The notes under the pieces: model-generated
What the model was told of the DNA's origin: nothing
The model's input: only the letters and a program-made list of their open reading frames with translations
Database searches by the model: none
Made by a program: the position numbers and the translations under genes
NCBI RefSeq assembly: GCF_029675105.1
Contig: NZ_JAQQFV010000001.1
Location: 1 to 64,000 of the forward strand
DNA: 64,000 nucleotides
From: Nocardia anocheti
GTDB lineage: Bacteria; Actinomycetota; Actinomycetes; Mycobacteriales; Mycobacteriaceae
Direction of reading: 5' to 3'
Shown: positions 42,629-51,384 of the stretch, piece after piece
Numbering within the stretch: the first letter of the stretch is position 1
How the letters are laid out: every line of letters starts with the position of its first letter

Positions 42629-43656
42629 CGCGCGACCCCATCGAGCGCGGGCTCGGCGGCCCGGCCCGCCGCGTCGGCGCGCACCGCCACCCCGGGGCCC
42701 GAGTTCGCCACCACGATCCGGGGCGCGTCCGCGAGCTCGGCCAGGGCCGCCGCGACCACCGCGCTGTCACCGCGGTCGCACAGCACCTTCACATTGGGCC
42801 CGGCGTCCATGGTGGCGTAGGCCGCGACGCCCTCGGCCCGCAGCGCGCGGACGCGGTCGAGCACCCGCATCGAACCCGGTGCGAAATAGCGCACGGCGGG
42901 GCGGGCGCCGAGCATGGTGGCGTGCATGCCCAGGGCATTGCGCTCGGCGATCTCCCCCACCGCGGGCAGGTCACCCGCCGCGAGGGCGGCGAGCATCTCG
43001 CGCAGGTCGTAGGAGCTGCTGCGCACCCACGGGTGGAAGAACGGCGATGTGTCGACCGTGCGGCGCATGGCGACCCGGCTCGACACCGCCTTCTCCCGGT
43101 CGTCCACCAGGGCGACGACCAGCGCGGGGTCGAGCAGTGGCGCGTCGACGGGTTCGGCGTAGCTGCTTCGATCCCCCGCCGCGCCCCGGCCGACACCGCG
43201 ATGCCACTGGGCGAACCCACCGAAGATCGAGCGCGCGGCACTGCCGGAGCCCCGGCGGGCCAGCCGGGAGAGCTCCCGATGGTCGAGATCGAGACCGTAG
43301 GCACCGGCGGCGGCCGCCGCGAGCGCGGCGAAGCCGGAGGCCGAGGAGGCCAGCCCGGCCCCGGTCGGCCCGGTGTTGACGGTGTCGACCCGGGCCGGGC
43401 GCGGGTCTCCGGCCAGCTCCCGGACCAGGTCGAGGAAGGCACTCACCTTGGCGGCGAAGGCCTCCGGTGCCGGTGCCTGGGCGAGGGTGACCTCGTCGAC
43501 GACGAGATCGTCGGCGACGGTGACCGTGGTGACGGTCGCGAAGACGTCCAGCGTCAGCGACAGGCTGGTGGTCAGCGGCAGGTGCAGCGCCTCGTCCCGC
43601 TTGCCCCAGTACTTGATCAGCGCGATGTTCGGATAGGCGGTGGCCGTCACGCTCAT
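42625..43656 (-). CDS. mvaD: Diphosphomevalonate decarboxylase
   Basis: A 343-residue GHMP-fold decarboxylase: AYPNIALIKYWGKRDEALHL, LTTSLSLTLD, GAGLASSASGFAALAAAA (phosphate loop) and RRGSGSAARSIFGGFAQW. It makes IPP from mevalonate diphosphate with ATP. The ATG at 43654-43656 overlaps the mevalonate kinase stop; a longer open frame upstream is a shadow of that gene. Both neighbours overlap by 4 nt, so the kinases and decarboxylase are translationally coupled. Confidence 0.94.
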   Translation of the reverse strand: MSVTATAYPNIALIKYWGKRDEALHLPLTTSLSLTLDVFATVTTVTVADDLVVDEVTLAQAPAPEAFAAKVSAFLDLVRELAGDPRPARVDTVNTGPTGAGLASSASGFAALAAAAAGAYGLDLDHRELSRLARRGSGSAARSIFGGFAQWHRGVGRGAAGDRSSYAEPVDAPLLDPALVVALVDDREKAVSSRVAMRRTVDTSPFFHPWVRSSSYDLREMLAALAAGDLPAVGEIAERNALGMHATMLGARPAVRYFAPGSMRVLDRVRALRAEGVAAYATMDAGPNVKVLCDRGDSAVVAAALAELADAPRIVVANSGPGVAVRADAAGRAAEPALDGVAR

Positions 43657-44663
43657 GCCGTGCCCTCCCCCACGCGCAGGGTCACGGTGTGGCAGTTGCG
43701 CGCCCCGGCGGCCAGCACCGCCGCGCGGACGCGCTGGGCGTGCGCGGTGTCGGTGGCCAGCGCGATCACGCATCCGCCCAGTCCGCCGCCGGACAGTTTG
43801 GCGCCCAGCGCGTCGGCGGCCAGCGCGGCCGCGACCAGCGTCTCGATCTCCGGGCAGCTCACCCCGAGCTGGCCGAGGATGCCGTGTGTGGTGGTCATGG
43901 CGGCGCCCACCTCGGCGAAGCGACCCTCGGCCAGGGCCACGGCGGCATCGGTGGTGAGGGCTTCGGCCCAGGTCAGCAGCTGGGTTCCCGCGCCGCCGAG
44001 CGCAACCAGCCTGCGGCGCACGGTCTCGACGGCCAGGTGGGTACTCCCGTAGACACCGGTGTCGGCCACCACCAGGACCGGTGGTTCCGGCCTGGTGGGC
44101 AGCGCCAGGGGCGTGGCCACGCCGTGCCGGAACCACAGCGGCCCGCCGGGGCTGATCACCGTGCGCGCGTCCACCCCGCTGGCCTTGCCGTGGGCGAGCG
44201 CCTCGGCGCGTTGGACCAGGGTGAACAGGGTGTCGTCGTCGAACACCTCGTTCCACAGGTCGGCGACGGCGATGATGATGGCCGCCGAACTCGCCGCGCT
44301 GGAACCGAAGCCGCGGCCGGGCGGAATACCACTGTCCACGGTGACGAACAGGCCGTCGTCGGGGATGCCGAGCCGGTCGCAGGCCGCCGTCACCGCCATC
44401 CGCGCCACCGGGGACTCCCCCGGCCGCCCGGACGGCACCGCGTCGAACGGCGCCGATTCGATGACCACCGGTCCGTCCCAGCGCCGCGCCCGCGCGGTGA
44501 CCGGCAGCGACGGCACCGGCAACGAGATCGCCGGTGCGCCGTAGAGCACCACGTGCTCACCGAACAGGATCAGTTTGGCACCGGCCCGGCCGGAGCCGAC
44601 GATCTCGTCGGCGACAGCGTGGCCCCCACGCGCGACCGGCACGCTCCAGGATCGCGAGCGCAT
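43653..44663 (-). CDS. mvaK1: Mevalonate kinase
   Basis: A 336-residue GHMP kinase: GAKLILFGEHVVLYGAPAIS, IPPGRGFGSSAASSAAIIIA, KASGVDARTVISPGGPLWF, and KLSGGGLGGCVIALATD. It phosphorylates mevalonate. The ATG at 44661-44663 is preceded by GAGGGAGA; the much longer open frame is a shadow of the HMG-CoA synthase gene. It lies 32 bp after that gene. Confidence 0.93.
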   Translation of the reverse strand: MRSRSWSVPVARGGHAVADEIVGSGRAGAKLILFGEHVVLYGAPAISLPVPSLPVTARARRWDGPVVIESAPFDAVPSGRPGESPVARMAVTAACDRLGIPDDGLFVTVDSGIPPGRGFGSSAASSAAIIIAVADLWNEVFDDDTLFTLVQRAEALAHGKASGVDARTVISPGGPLWFRHGVATPLALPTRPEPPVLVVADTGVYGSTHLAVETVRRRLVALGGAGTQLLTWAEALTTDAAVALAEGRFAEVGAAMTTTHGILGQLGVSCPEIETLVAAALAADALGAKLSGGGLGGCVIALATDTAHAQRVRAAVLAAGARNCHTVTLRVGEGTA

Positions 44664-44695
44664 TCCATTCTCCCTCACTGCGATTCGCTCCCGCC

Positions 44696-45874
44696 TCAGC
44701 GCGCGGGCGCGGTGCCGTAGACGCGCGAGTGGCCGCTGATGCCGTGCAGCCGAAACGGGCCACGGGTGGTCACCGGGAGGACCGCGTCGCCGCCGTCCTC
44801 GGGCAACGTGACCGCGCGCACCTCGCGATAACCGGCGTAGCCGAGGGGTTCGCGCGCGGCGATGGCGGCCTGATTCGCGCTGGTGCGCAACAGGTCCCGA
44901 TAGCCGGGCACCAGCGTCACCGAGAACAGTTCGGCGACCGCGCCGGAGCCGTAGCTGAACAGCGCCACCGACCGGTCCGCGAGGTCCTCGGAGTGATCCA
45001 GCAGCGCGAGCAGCCCGACGTAGAGCGAGGCGGTGTAGCTGTTGCCGATCGCGCGGTTGTAGACGGTGGTGCGGGCCAGGTCGTCGTCGAGACGCTGCGG
45101 AGTCGGCGCCACGCCCTTGAGTTCGAGCAGCCGGGCGTGCGCCTTGTAGGCCATCTTGGTGAAGGGCTGGTGGTAGCAGAATCCGGCGAACTCGGTGAAG
45201 GCGCGACCGCCCCTGACCTCGTAGTCCTTCCACGCCTGTTCGACGGCGTCGAGGTAGGTGCCGATCGAGAGCTTGCCGTCGACCAGCGGGGTGGTGCGAT
45301 AGTTCGGCCGCCAGAAGTCCTGGATATTGGCGGTGTAGAGGCCGGATTCGCCGTCGAGCACGGCGATCTCCGGGTGCGCCGAGACCAGGATCGCCACCGC
45401 CGCCGCGCCCTGGGTGGCCTCCCCGGCCGAGTCGACGTCGTATTTCGCCACATCGCTGGCGATCACCAGCACCCGCTGCGCCGGATCGCGGGCGACCATC
45501 CCGGCGGCCAGTTGCAGGGCCGAGGTGCCGCCGTAGCAGGCCTGCTTGAGTTCGACCGCGCGCGTCGCGGCGGGCAGACCGAGCAGGTCCTGTAGGTAGA
45601 CGGCGGCGGCCTTGGACTGGTCGATACCGGTCTCGGTGGCGAACAGGATGGTGCGGATTCCCTCGGCGCCGTGCCTGGCCAGGATCTGCTCGGCCGCGGT
45701 GGCGCCCAGGGTGACGATGTCCTCATCCGGGGCGGGCACGGTCTGGGTGTGCTGGCCCAGGCCCACGTAGTACTTGCCCACGTCGGTGCCGTAGTGGGTG
45801 GCCAGTTCGGCCAGGTCCATCGCGTAATGGCCGGTGGCCAGGGCGATGTCGTGAATTCCGATCGGCGGTGTCAT
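44696..45874 (-). CDS. hmgs: Hydroxymethylglutaryl-CoA synthase
   Basis: A 392-residue thiolase-fold HMG-CoA synthase with the full catalytic set: Glu81 (FATETGID), Cys113 (KQACYGGTSAL) and His235 (FCYHQPFTKMAY). It condenses acetoacetyl-CoA and acetyl-CoA. It lies 10 bp after HMG-CoA reductase. No acetoacetyl-CoA synthase (NphT7 type) is seen in the cluster, so acetoacetyl-CoA must come from general metabolism, or possibly the cluster's KAS III (speculative). Confidence 0.95.
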   Translation of the reverse strand: MTPPIGIHDIALATGHYAMDLAELATHYGTDVGKYYVGLGQHTQTVPAPDEDIVTLGATAAEQILARHGAEGIRTILFATETGIDQSKAAAVYLQDLLGLPAATRAVELKQACYGGTSALQLAAGMVARDPAQRVLVIASDVAKYDVDSAGEATQGAAAVAILVSAHPEIAVLDGESGLYTANIQDFWRPNYRTTPLVDGKLSIGTYLDAVEQAWKDYEVRGGRAFTEFAGFCYHQPFTKMAYKAHARLLELKGVAPTPQRLDDDLARTTVYNRAIGNSYTASLYVGLLALLDHSEDLADRSVALFSYGSGAVAELFSVTLVPGYRDLLRTSANQAAIAAREPLGYAGYREVRAVTLPEDGGDAVLPVTTRGPFRLHGISGHSRVYGTAPAR

Positions 45875-45884
45875 GGCGCTGTCC

Positions 45885-46934
45885 TCACTCTGCGGTCGAG
45901 CGTTCGAAGCGCAGGTGGGTGCGCATCAGTTCGCCCGGGTTGGTCTGGGCGGCGAGCAGGGACAGTTCCCCGCAGAGCACGGCGGCGGCGGTGATCACCG
46001 CGAGCCTGCGCGCGTTGCCGCCGGTTTCCCGGCTCTCCCGGCAGCCCATGCGGGCCAGGTTCTCCTCGACGAAGTCCAGCGACTTCCCGTTGCCCACGGT
46101 GCCGACGATGAGATTGGGCAGCGCGCACGAGAAATACAGATCGCCGTCGCGGTCCTCGGTATGGGTGATGCCCTGGGAGCCCTCGACGATATTCGCGGCG
46201 TCCTGGCCGGTGGCCAGATAGACGCCGAGCAGCATATTGGCGTAATGCGCGTTGGCGGAACGGATTCCGCCCGCCAGCGTGGTGCCGATGAGATTCTTGC
46301 GGATATTCAGCTCGGTCACCCGCGCCGCGGTGGTGTGCAGGCGCCCTTCGACCACCTCGCGCGGGATCAGCAGCTCGGCGACGACATTCTTGCCGCGTCC
46401 CAGAATGCCGTTGACGGCCGACGCCTTCTTGTCGGTGCAGAAATTGCCCGACACCGAGGCGTAGCGCACGCCCGGCACGGTCCGCACGATATCGCCGAGC
46501 AGGGTGTCCGAGGCCAGGGTCACCATATTGTGGCCGGACGCGTCCCCGGTGGTGAACTCGAAGCGGACGAACAGCAGATTGCCGACGATCTGGTGATGGA
46601 TGTCGATGAGCTGGGCGAAACGGCTGCACCCGGCCACGATCGCCCGCAGGCGCGGCAGTTCGGCGGCGAGCTGGCGGGCGGCGGCGAGCGCGGTGCCCGC
46701 GTCGTCGGCTTCCAGCAGCACCGAGCGGGTCATCCGCTCGTCGATCAGGGTGGCGACGATGCCGCGCTCGGTCAGCGTGGAGATCTTGGCGCCCCGGCCC
46801 ACCGAAGGCCACAGCGGCGATTCGTAGGTGGCCAGCGGCACCTCGACCAGACCGTCGGCGACATTGCCGGACAGTTTGATCGGGCCGATCCAGCGCAGCG
46901 GCACCGTCGCCGCGGCGATATTCTCGTTCGTCAT
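45885..46934 (-). CDS. hmgr: Hydroxymethylglutaryl-CoA reductase
   Basis: A 349-residue HMG-CoA reductase similar in size to the short Streptomyces class I enzymes. It has GRGAKISTLTERGIVATLID (early), TTGDASGHNMVTLASDTLLG (cofactor/substrate loop with the catalytic Asp), SGNFCTDKKASAVNGILGRG (catalytic Lys) and VGTVGNGKSLDF. ATG at 46932-46934 with AGGAGG 10 nt upstream. It makes mevalonate, the committed step. A 70-bp gap separates it from the upstream SDR gene. Confidence 0.95.
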   Translation of the reverse strand: MTNENIAAATVPLRWIGPIKLSGNVADGLVEVPLATYESPLWPSVGRGAKISTLTERGIVATLIDERMTRSVLLEADDAGTALAAARQLAAELPRLRAIVAGCSRFAQLIDIHHQIVGNLLFVRFEFTTGDASGHNMVTLASDTLLGDIVRTVPGVRYASVSGNFCTDKKASAVNGILGRGKNVVAELLIPREVVEGRLHTTAARVTELNIRKNLIGTTLAGGIRSANAHYANMLLGVYLATGQDAANIVEGSQGITHTEDRDGDLYFSCALPNLIVGTVGNGKSLDFVEENLARMGCRESRETGGNARRLAVITAAAVLCGELSLLAAQTNPGELMRTHLRFERSTAE

Positions 46935-47004
46935 TGTTTCCAATCCTCCTGTGAACAAAGCTAATTCGGGCCGAGGCGCGAATTCCATAGCAGCTGACTG
47001 CCAG

Positions 47005-47859
47005 CTATCCGGTACGCGTGAGCAGCTGACCCACCGCGCGTGGATCGGCGAAATGCAGAGCCCGCAGCAGGGGCACGAAACGCGGGACGATCTGCACCGG
47101 CCGATGCCGGATCGCGGTGATGATCCATTCCGCCGCCTGCTCCGGGGTCAGCCCCGGCAATTCCCGGTATTCCGGGGTGGGCGCGCTCATCTCGGTGTGG
47201 ACGAGCGGATAGTGGATCGTGGTGACCGCGATTCCGCGCCCGGACAGTTCGGCGTCCAGGCAGCGCCCGAATCCGGTGAGGGCCATCTTGGAACTGTGAT
47301 AGGCCGCGAAGCGCGGTGAGGTGCCGGTCGGCACGGTCCAGGTGCCGACGTTGACGATGTGGCCCGCCCCGGCGTCGAGCATGGTGGGCAGCAGGCCCAG
47401 GACGAGTCCCACCGGGCCGAAATAGTTGATGTCCATCGTCCGCCGGAAATCGTGGATACGGTCCAGCGACTTCGTCACCGGCCGTCGGATCGATTTGCCC
47501 GCGTTGTTGACCAGCACGTCCACCCCGCCGACCTCGGCGTGCACCCAGTCCAGCAGCGCCTCGAGCTCGGTGGGGTCGGTGAGGTCGCAGGCGCGGTGGA
47601 CGGAGCGCCCGCCGCTCGCCCGGATCTCGGCGGTGAGCAGTGCGAGTTCGGGTTCGCGCCGGGCCACCAGCGCCACCTCGGCGCCTGCCAGCGCGGCGGC
47701 CACCGCCGCCGCGCGCCCGATCCCCGAGGACGCGCCGGTGATCAGGACCCGCTTGCCCGCCACCGGCACCTCGGTTCGGCGATGTCGCAGCGGCGCGGGT
47801 TGATTCAGCACGGTCGCGACCGCGCCGCCCACCCGCCGGGCCAGGCTAGCCACGGGCAC
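47005..47859 (-). CDS. Short-chain dehydrogenase/reductase
   Basis: A 284-residue classical SDR: VLITGASSGIGRAAAVAAAL (cofactor), VLVNNAGKSIRRP, and catalytic AYHSSKMALTGF. The position usually holding the catalytic Ser reads Gly-Thr (NVGTWTV), so Thr may replace it. The C-terminus extends beyond the minimal fold. GTG start overlapping phzE by 14 bp. Probably a tailoring oxidoreductase for the terpenoid or aryl part; substrate unknown. Confidence 0.82.
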   Translation of the reverse strand: MPVASLARRVGGAVATVLNQPAPLRHRRTEVPVAGKRVLITGASSGIGRAAAVAAALAGAEVALVARREPELALLTAEIRASGGRSVHRACDLTDPTELEALLDWVHAEVGGVDVLVNNAGKSIRRPVTKSLDRIHDFRRTMDINYFGPVGLVLGLLPTMLDAGAGHIVNVGTWTVPTGTSPRFAAYHSSKMALTGFGRCLDAELSGRGIAVTTIHYPLVHTEMSAPTPEYRELPGLTPEQAAEWIITAIRHRPVQIVPRFVPLLRALHFADPRAVGQLLTRTG

Positions 47860-49759
47860 TCACCGCCTCCGCCGCCAGCACCGGAGCGCCGCCGGGCCGG
47901 GCCGAGCGGGTCAGCAGCCGGGCGACCACCGCGGCCAGCACCGCCGGGCCGTCGTGCGAGAGCACGGACTCGGCGTGGAACTGCATGGAGGCGAAGCGTT
48001 CTCCGCGCAGCGCGTACACCTCGCCGGTGGCGACGTCGCGACTCACCTCCACCTCGCCGAGGACGGAGTCGAAGGAGTCGAGAGGGCTGCGCGCGACGAA
48101 GGTGTTGTAGAAGCCCACCCGGACCGGGGTGCCGAACAGCGAGATATCGCGGCCCACTCCCTGATTCGGACGATCCAGCCGCTCGATCCCGAGACCCAGT
48201 GCGGCACTGAGGATCTGATGACTCAGACAGACCGCGACGAACGGCAGGTCGGCGGCGAGCAGTTCCTTGAGCCGCCTGCGCATCGCCATGATCCTGGCGT
48301 CGTCGACCGCGCCGGGATCGCCGGGGCCGGGCCCGAGCACGACCAGGTCGTAGTCGGCCGGTTCGACCTCGGCGTCGTAGTCGGCGATGGTCAGCCGCAG
48401 GCCGAGCGAGCGCAGCATGCTGGCCAGCATGGTGGTGAAGCGGTCGGCCGCGTCGATGAGCAGCACCGAGCCGGTCAGCCGGGCCGAACCGATGCGGCGG
48501 ACGCCCGCGTCGGCGAACCAGAACTGGGAGGCGGTGGCATTGCGACTGCGCAGCGCCGCCGAAATCGCCTGCTCGGTACCGAATTCCGGGCCGGGGGTCG
48601 ACGCCCGGCCCGCGAGCAGCGCGGCAGCCTTGGCCCAGGTCTCCTTGGTCTCCGCGGCGGGATCGGAATCGCGCACCAGAGTGGAGCCGACGCGCACCCG
48701 GGCGGTGCCGTCGGCCTCGACCACGGCGGTCCGGATGAGGATGGCCGAGTCCAACCGGGGCGAACCGGCGCGATCGCGGTCCAGGTAGGCGATGACGCCG
48801 CTGTAGTAGCCGCGGCCGGTGGTCTCGTAGCGCGCGACGACGTGCGCGGCGCTCTCCAGCGGCGAACCGACCACGGTGGGCGCGAACAGGGTCTCGCGCA
48901 ACACCCGCGCGACATCGGCCTCGGTGTGCCCGCGCAGCAGGTACTCGGTGTGCGCGAGGTGGGCCATCTCCTTGAGATACGGCCCGGCCACGGTGCCGCC
49001 CGCCGGGCACAGCGCCGACATCATCTTCAGTTCCTCGTCGACCACCATGAACAGCTCGTTGTTCTCCTTGGCGTCGGCCAGGAAGTCCAGCAGCCCCGGC
49101 ACCGTCGGGCCGGTGGCCGGATAGCGGTAGGTGCCGCTGATCGGGTTCATCGAGACGGTGTGGTCGTCGAGGGTGACGTGCGCTTCGGGGCTGGCCCCGA
49201 CGAAGGTCCGGGTGCCGGTGTGCACGAGATAGGTCCAGTAGGCACCGCGTTCGCCGCTGAGCAGTCGGGCGAACATCCCCAGGGTGCGGCGGTGGTGGTC
49301 GGGTCCGAGGGCGCCGACCAGGGCGCGGCTGATGACGAAGTTCGAGCCGACGCCGGTGCCGATCTCGTCGGTGACGATCGCGCGGACGATGTCGCGGTAG
49401 TCCGCGTCGTCGATGTCGAAGCGGAAGCCGTCGGCCGTGATCGGCTCGGCGCCACGCTCGGGGCCGATGGCGGCCAGGACCAGGTCGCGGTCGACGATCT
49501 CGTGCTCGCGCACCGACATCGCCAGCAGCGGGGCGCCGTCGTCGTTGCATGGGAAGCCGCGCTCGGTGATCTGCCGGTACGGGACCAGCAGGAGCAGGTC
49601 GGAGTGCTCGGCGGTGGCGGCGACCCGGTCCAGGCCGGGCAGCTCGACGAACTCACCGACGAGGATGTCGATGGTGCCCGGCGTGCGCTGCAGCAGCGCG
49701 AACGGCTGGGCCGGGTCGGCCAGCACGCGTGCCAGCAGCGGGGTGGGATCGGTCGTCAT
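47846..49759 (-). CDS. phzE: 2-amino-2-deoxyisochorismate synthase (PhzE-like, fused glutaminase)
   Basis: A 637-residue fusion of a chorismate-using domain and a class I glutamine amidotransferase. The first part has SMNPISGTYRYPATGP, VVDEELKMMSALCPAGG and VVGSPLESAAHVVARYE. The second has LVVLGPGPGDPG, PFVAVCLSHQILSAALG with the Cys nucleophile, and ASMQFHAESVLSHDG with the His-Glu pair. This order and length match PhzE rather than TrpE/TrpG. It aminates chorismate to 2-amino-2-deoxyisochorismate. One nucleotide separates it from phzD. Confidence 0.92.
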   Translation of the reverse strand: MTTDPTPLLARVLADPAQPFALLQRTPGTIDILVGEFVELPGLDRVAATAEHSDLLLLVPYRQITERGFPCNDDGAPLLAMSVREHEIVDRDLVLAAIGPERGAEPITADGFRFDIDDADYRDIVRAIVTDEIGTGVGSNFVISRALVGALGPDHHRRTLGMFARLLSGERGAYWTYLVHTGTRTFVGASPEAHVTLDDHTVSMNPISGTYRYPATGPTVPGLLDFLADAKENNELFMVVDEELKMMSALCPAGGTVAGPYLKEMAHLAHTEYLLRGHTEADVARVLRETLFAPTVVGSPLESAAHVVARYETTGRGYYSGVIAYLDRDRAGSPRLDSAILIRTAVVEADGTARVRVGSTLVRDSDPAAETKETWAKAAALLAGRASTPGPEFGTEQAISAALRSRNATASQFWFADAGVRRIGSARLTGSVLLIDAADRFTTMLASMLRSLGLRLTIADYDAEVEPADYDLVVLGPGPGDPGAVDDARIMAMRRRLKELLAADLPFVAVCLSHQILSAALGLGIERLDRPNQGVGRDISLFGTPVRVGFYNTFVARSPLDSFDSVLGEVEVSRDVATGEVYALRGERFASMQFHAESVLSHDGPAVLAAVVARLLTRSARPGGAPVLAAEAVSARG

Positions 49760-49760
49760 G

Positions 49761-50414
49761 TCACACCTCGGTCCCCAGCGCGGCCACCAGGTCGTCGGTG
49801 GTCCGCACCATGGCGCAGCGCGCGGCCGCGTAGTCCAGGGTGAGCTGGTGTTCGCGCGCGGAGAAGTCGGCCACCGCGTCGGCGGCGAGGAAGGTCTCGA
49901 TGTCGTGCGAATAGGACTCGCAGGCGGTGACGAGCACGCCGACGTGGGCGTAGACCCCGGTGAGGATCAGCTGGTCGCGGCCGGTGCCGATCAGCCGGTC
50001 CAGCAGGCCGGACTTGTGGAAGGCGCTGTAGCGCCACTTGGTCGAGACGTGGTCGTCGGGACCGGGCGCGAGCTCCTCGACCACCGCGCGATCGGTGGCG
50101 TCGGTGCTCATGCCGGGGCCCCACACATCGCGCAGCAGGCCGCGTTCGACCGGGGTCATCCCGCCGGGCTGCGCGGTGTAGACCACGGCGACACCGGCGC
50201 GCGCGCACGCCGCGCGCAGCCGCGCGATATTGCCGACCAGGTCGGTGTAGGGCGAGCCGCCCGCCCGCAGCGGGCGCACGAAATAGTTCTGCATATCGTG
50301 GACGAGCAATACCGCGCGATCGGGTTCGATCTTCCAGTCGACGATATTCTCCGGGAGCTGCGCGCGGCCCGGCATGTCATACGTAATAACGTCGGGAATT
50401 CCACCGAACATCAT
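49761..50414 (-). CDS. phzD: Isochorismatase-family PhzD-like (DHHA-forming)
   Basis: A 217-residue isochorismatase hydrolase very like Phz[20 protein letters not shown] with catalytic Asp40, [50 protein letters not shown] with the catalytic Lys, and [16 protein letters not shown]. It hydrolyses the enolpyruvyl ether of ADIC, giving trans-2,3-dihydro-3-hydroxyanthranilate. ATG at 50412-50414 has GGAGG 6 nt upstream. No phzF, phzA/B or phzG follows, so phenazine is not the product. Confidence 0.93.
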   Translation of the reverse strand: MMFGGIPDVITYDMPGRAQLPENIVDWKIEPDRAVLLVHDMQNYFVRPLRAGGSPYTDLVGNIARLRAACARAGVAVVYTAQPGGMTPVERGLLRDVWGPGMSTDATDRAVVEELAPGPDDHVSTKWRYSAFHKSGLLDRLIGTGRDQLILTGVYAHVGVLVTACESYSHDIETFLAADAVADFSAREHQLTLDYAAARCAMVRTTDDLVAALGTEV

Positions 50415-50446
50415 TTTTCCTCCGATCTGTGCTGATTTCTGCGTGC

Positions 50447-51220
50447 TCACACACCGAGCGTGGCGCCGCCGTCCACCGTGAGCTCCTGCATCGTGATGTG
50501 CCGGGCGCGGTCGGACAGCAGGAATTCGACGGCATCGACGATGTCGTCGGGGTCGGCGATGCGGCCGAGCGGAATTCCGAGACGGAATTTCTCGGGGACA
50601 CCGGCGATGGTGGCGGCCGAGCGGTCCTCGTCCTCCCAGCTGACCCGCAACATGTCGGTGTGGGTGGACCCCGGCGAGACCACATTGCAGCGGATTCCGT
50701 ATTTCGCCACCTCGAGCGCGGCGCATTTGGCGAGCATCGTCGCGGCCGATTTGGAGGCCGAGTACGCCGCCATCGAGGCGCGCGGGGTGCGCGCGGCATT
50801 GGACGACACCGTGACGATCGCGCCGCCGCGGCGCGGGATCATCCGGGCCACCACCGCCTTGATCATGCGGAAGACCGCGGTCGCGTTGACCGCGAACATC
50901 TCCTCCCAGTCGGCCTCCGACAGCGCGACGACCTCGCCCACCCGCAGCACGCCCACGGCGTTGACCAGGTAGTCCAGCGCGCCGAGGTCACGCTCGATCT
51001 CGGCGACGACGCGCTCGGCCGCACCCGGTTCGGTGAGGTCGGCCTGGATCGGCACCACCCGTCCCGCCATCGCCTTCAGCGTCGTCACCGCCTCGGGCGA
51101 GCGGTCGACGCCGACCACCGTCACGCCCTCGGCGGCCAGCCGGTGCACGATCCGCCTGCCGATGCCGCCACCGGCCCCGGTGACCAGCGCGATCCGCGAT
51201 TCGTTCCATTGATTCACCAT
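50447..51220 (-). CDS. DhbA/EntA-like 2,3-dihydro-3-hydroxyanthranilate dehydrogenase
   Basis: A 257-residue SDR of the 2,3-dihydro-2,3-dihydroxybenzoate dehydrogenase (EntA/DhbA) group: [51 protein letters not shown] with SASKSA, and [18 protein letters not shown]. Next to PhzE and PhzD it should oxidise trans-2,3-dihydro-3-hydroxyanthranilate to 3-hydroxyanthranilate, as proposed for benzodiazepine- and benzoxazole-type clusters. ATG at 51218-51220; ribosome site weak. First gene of the ten-gene leftward operon. Confidence 0.87.
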   Translation of the reverse strand: MVNQWNESRIALVTGAGGGIGRRIVHRLAAEGVTVVGVDRSPEAVTTLKAMAGRVVPIQADLTEPGAAERVVAEIERDLGALDYLVNAVGVLRVGEVVALSEADWEEMFAVNATAVFRMIKAVVARMIPRRGGAIVTVSSNAARTPRASMAAYSASKSAATMLAKCAALEVAKYGIRCNVVSPGSTHTDMLRVSWEDEDRSAATIAGVPEKFRLGIPLGRIADPDDIVDAVEFLLSDRARHITMQELTVDGGATLGV

Positions 51221-51384
51221 GGACCGAAAACTATCGCCGGACGACAGCGCGACGATATGACAAGGTGCTGCGTGACAAATCGTTGCCAGGCGAACCTCGC
51301 ATCTTGCCATTCCACGACCATTGCTCCGCCGTGAAATCCACTCCTATGCTCGGATTCCGAGTTGTTCAGCCGCCGGAAGAATGA
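51221..51384. promoter_or_regulatory. Divergent control region of the two main biosynthetic operons
   Basis: A 164-bp gap between the dehydrogenase (-) and AMP ligase (+) starts; both operons must start here. It is AT-richer than the genes and contains a direct repeat TGACAA at 51258-51263 and 51273-51278, whose complement gives two TTGTCA (-35-like) hexamers on the minus strand. No exact promoter can be fixed. Confidence 0.55.

Noticed and set aside
47846..49759. Reading as anthranilate synthase TrpE-TrpG or menaquinone MenF
   Set aside because: The fused glutaminase at the C-terminus, PhzE-like length and immediate PhzD and DhbA neighbours fit ADIC synthase better; no trp genes are near.
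47846..51220. Phenazine biosynthetic cluster
   Set aside because: PhzE and PhzD are present but PhzF, PhzA/B and PhzG are absent, and a DhbA-like dehydrogenase diverts the intermediate to 3-hydroxyanthranilate.
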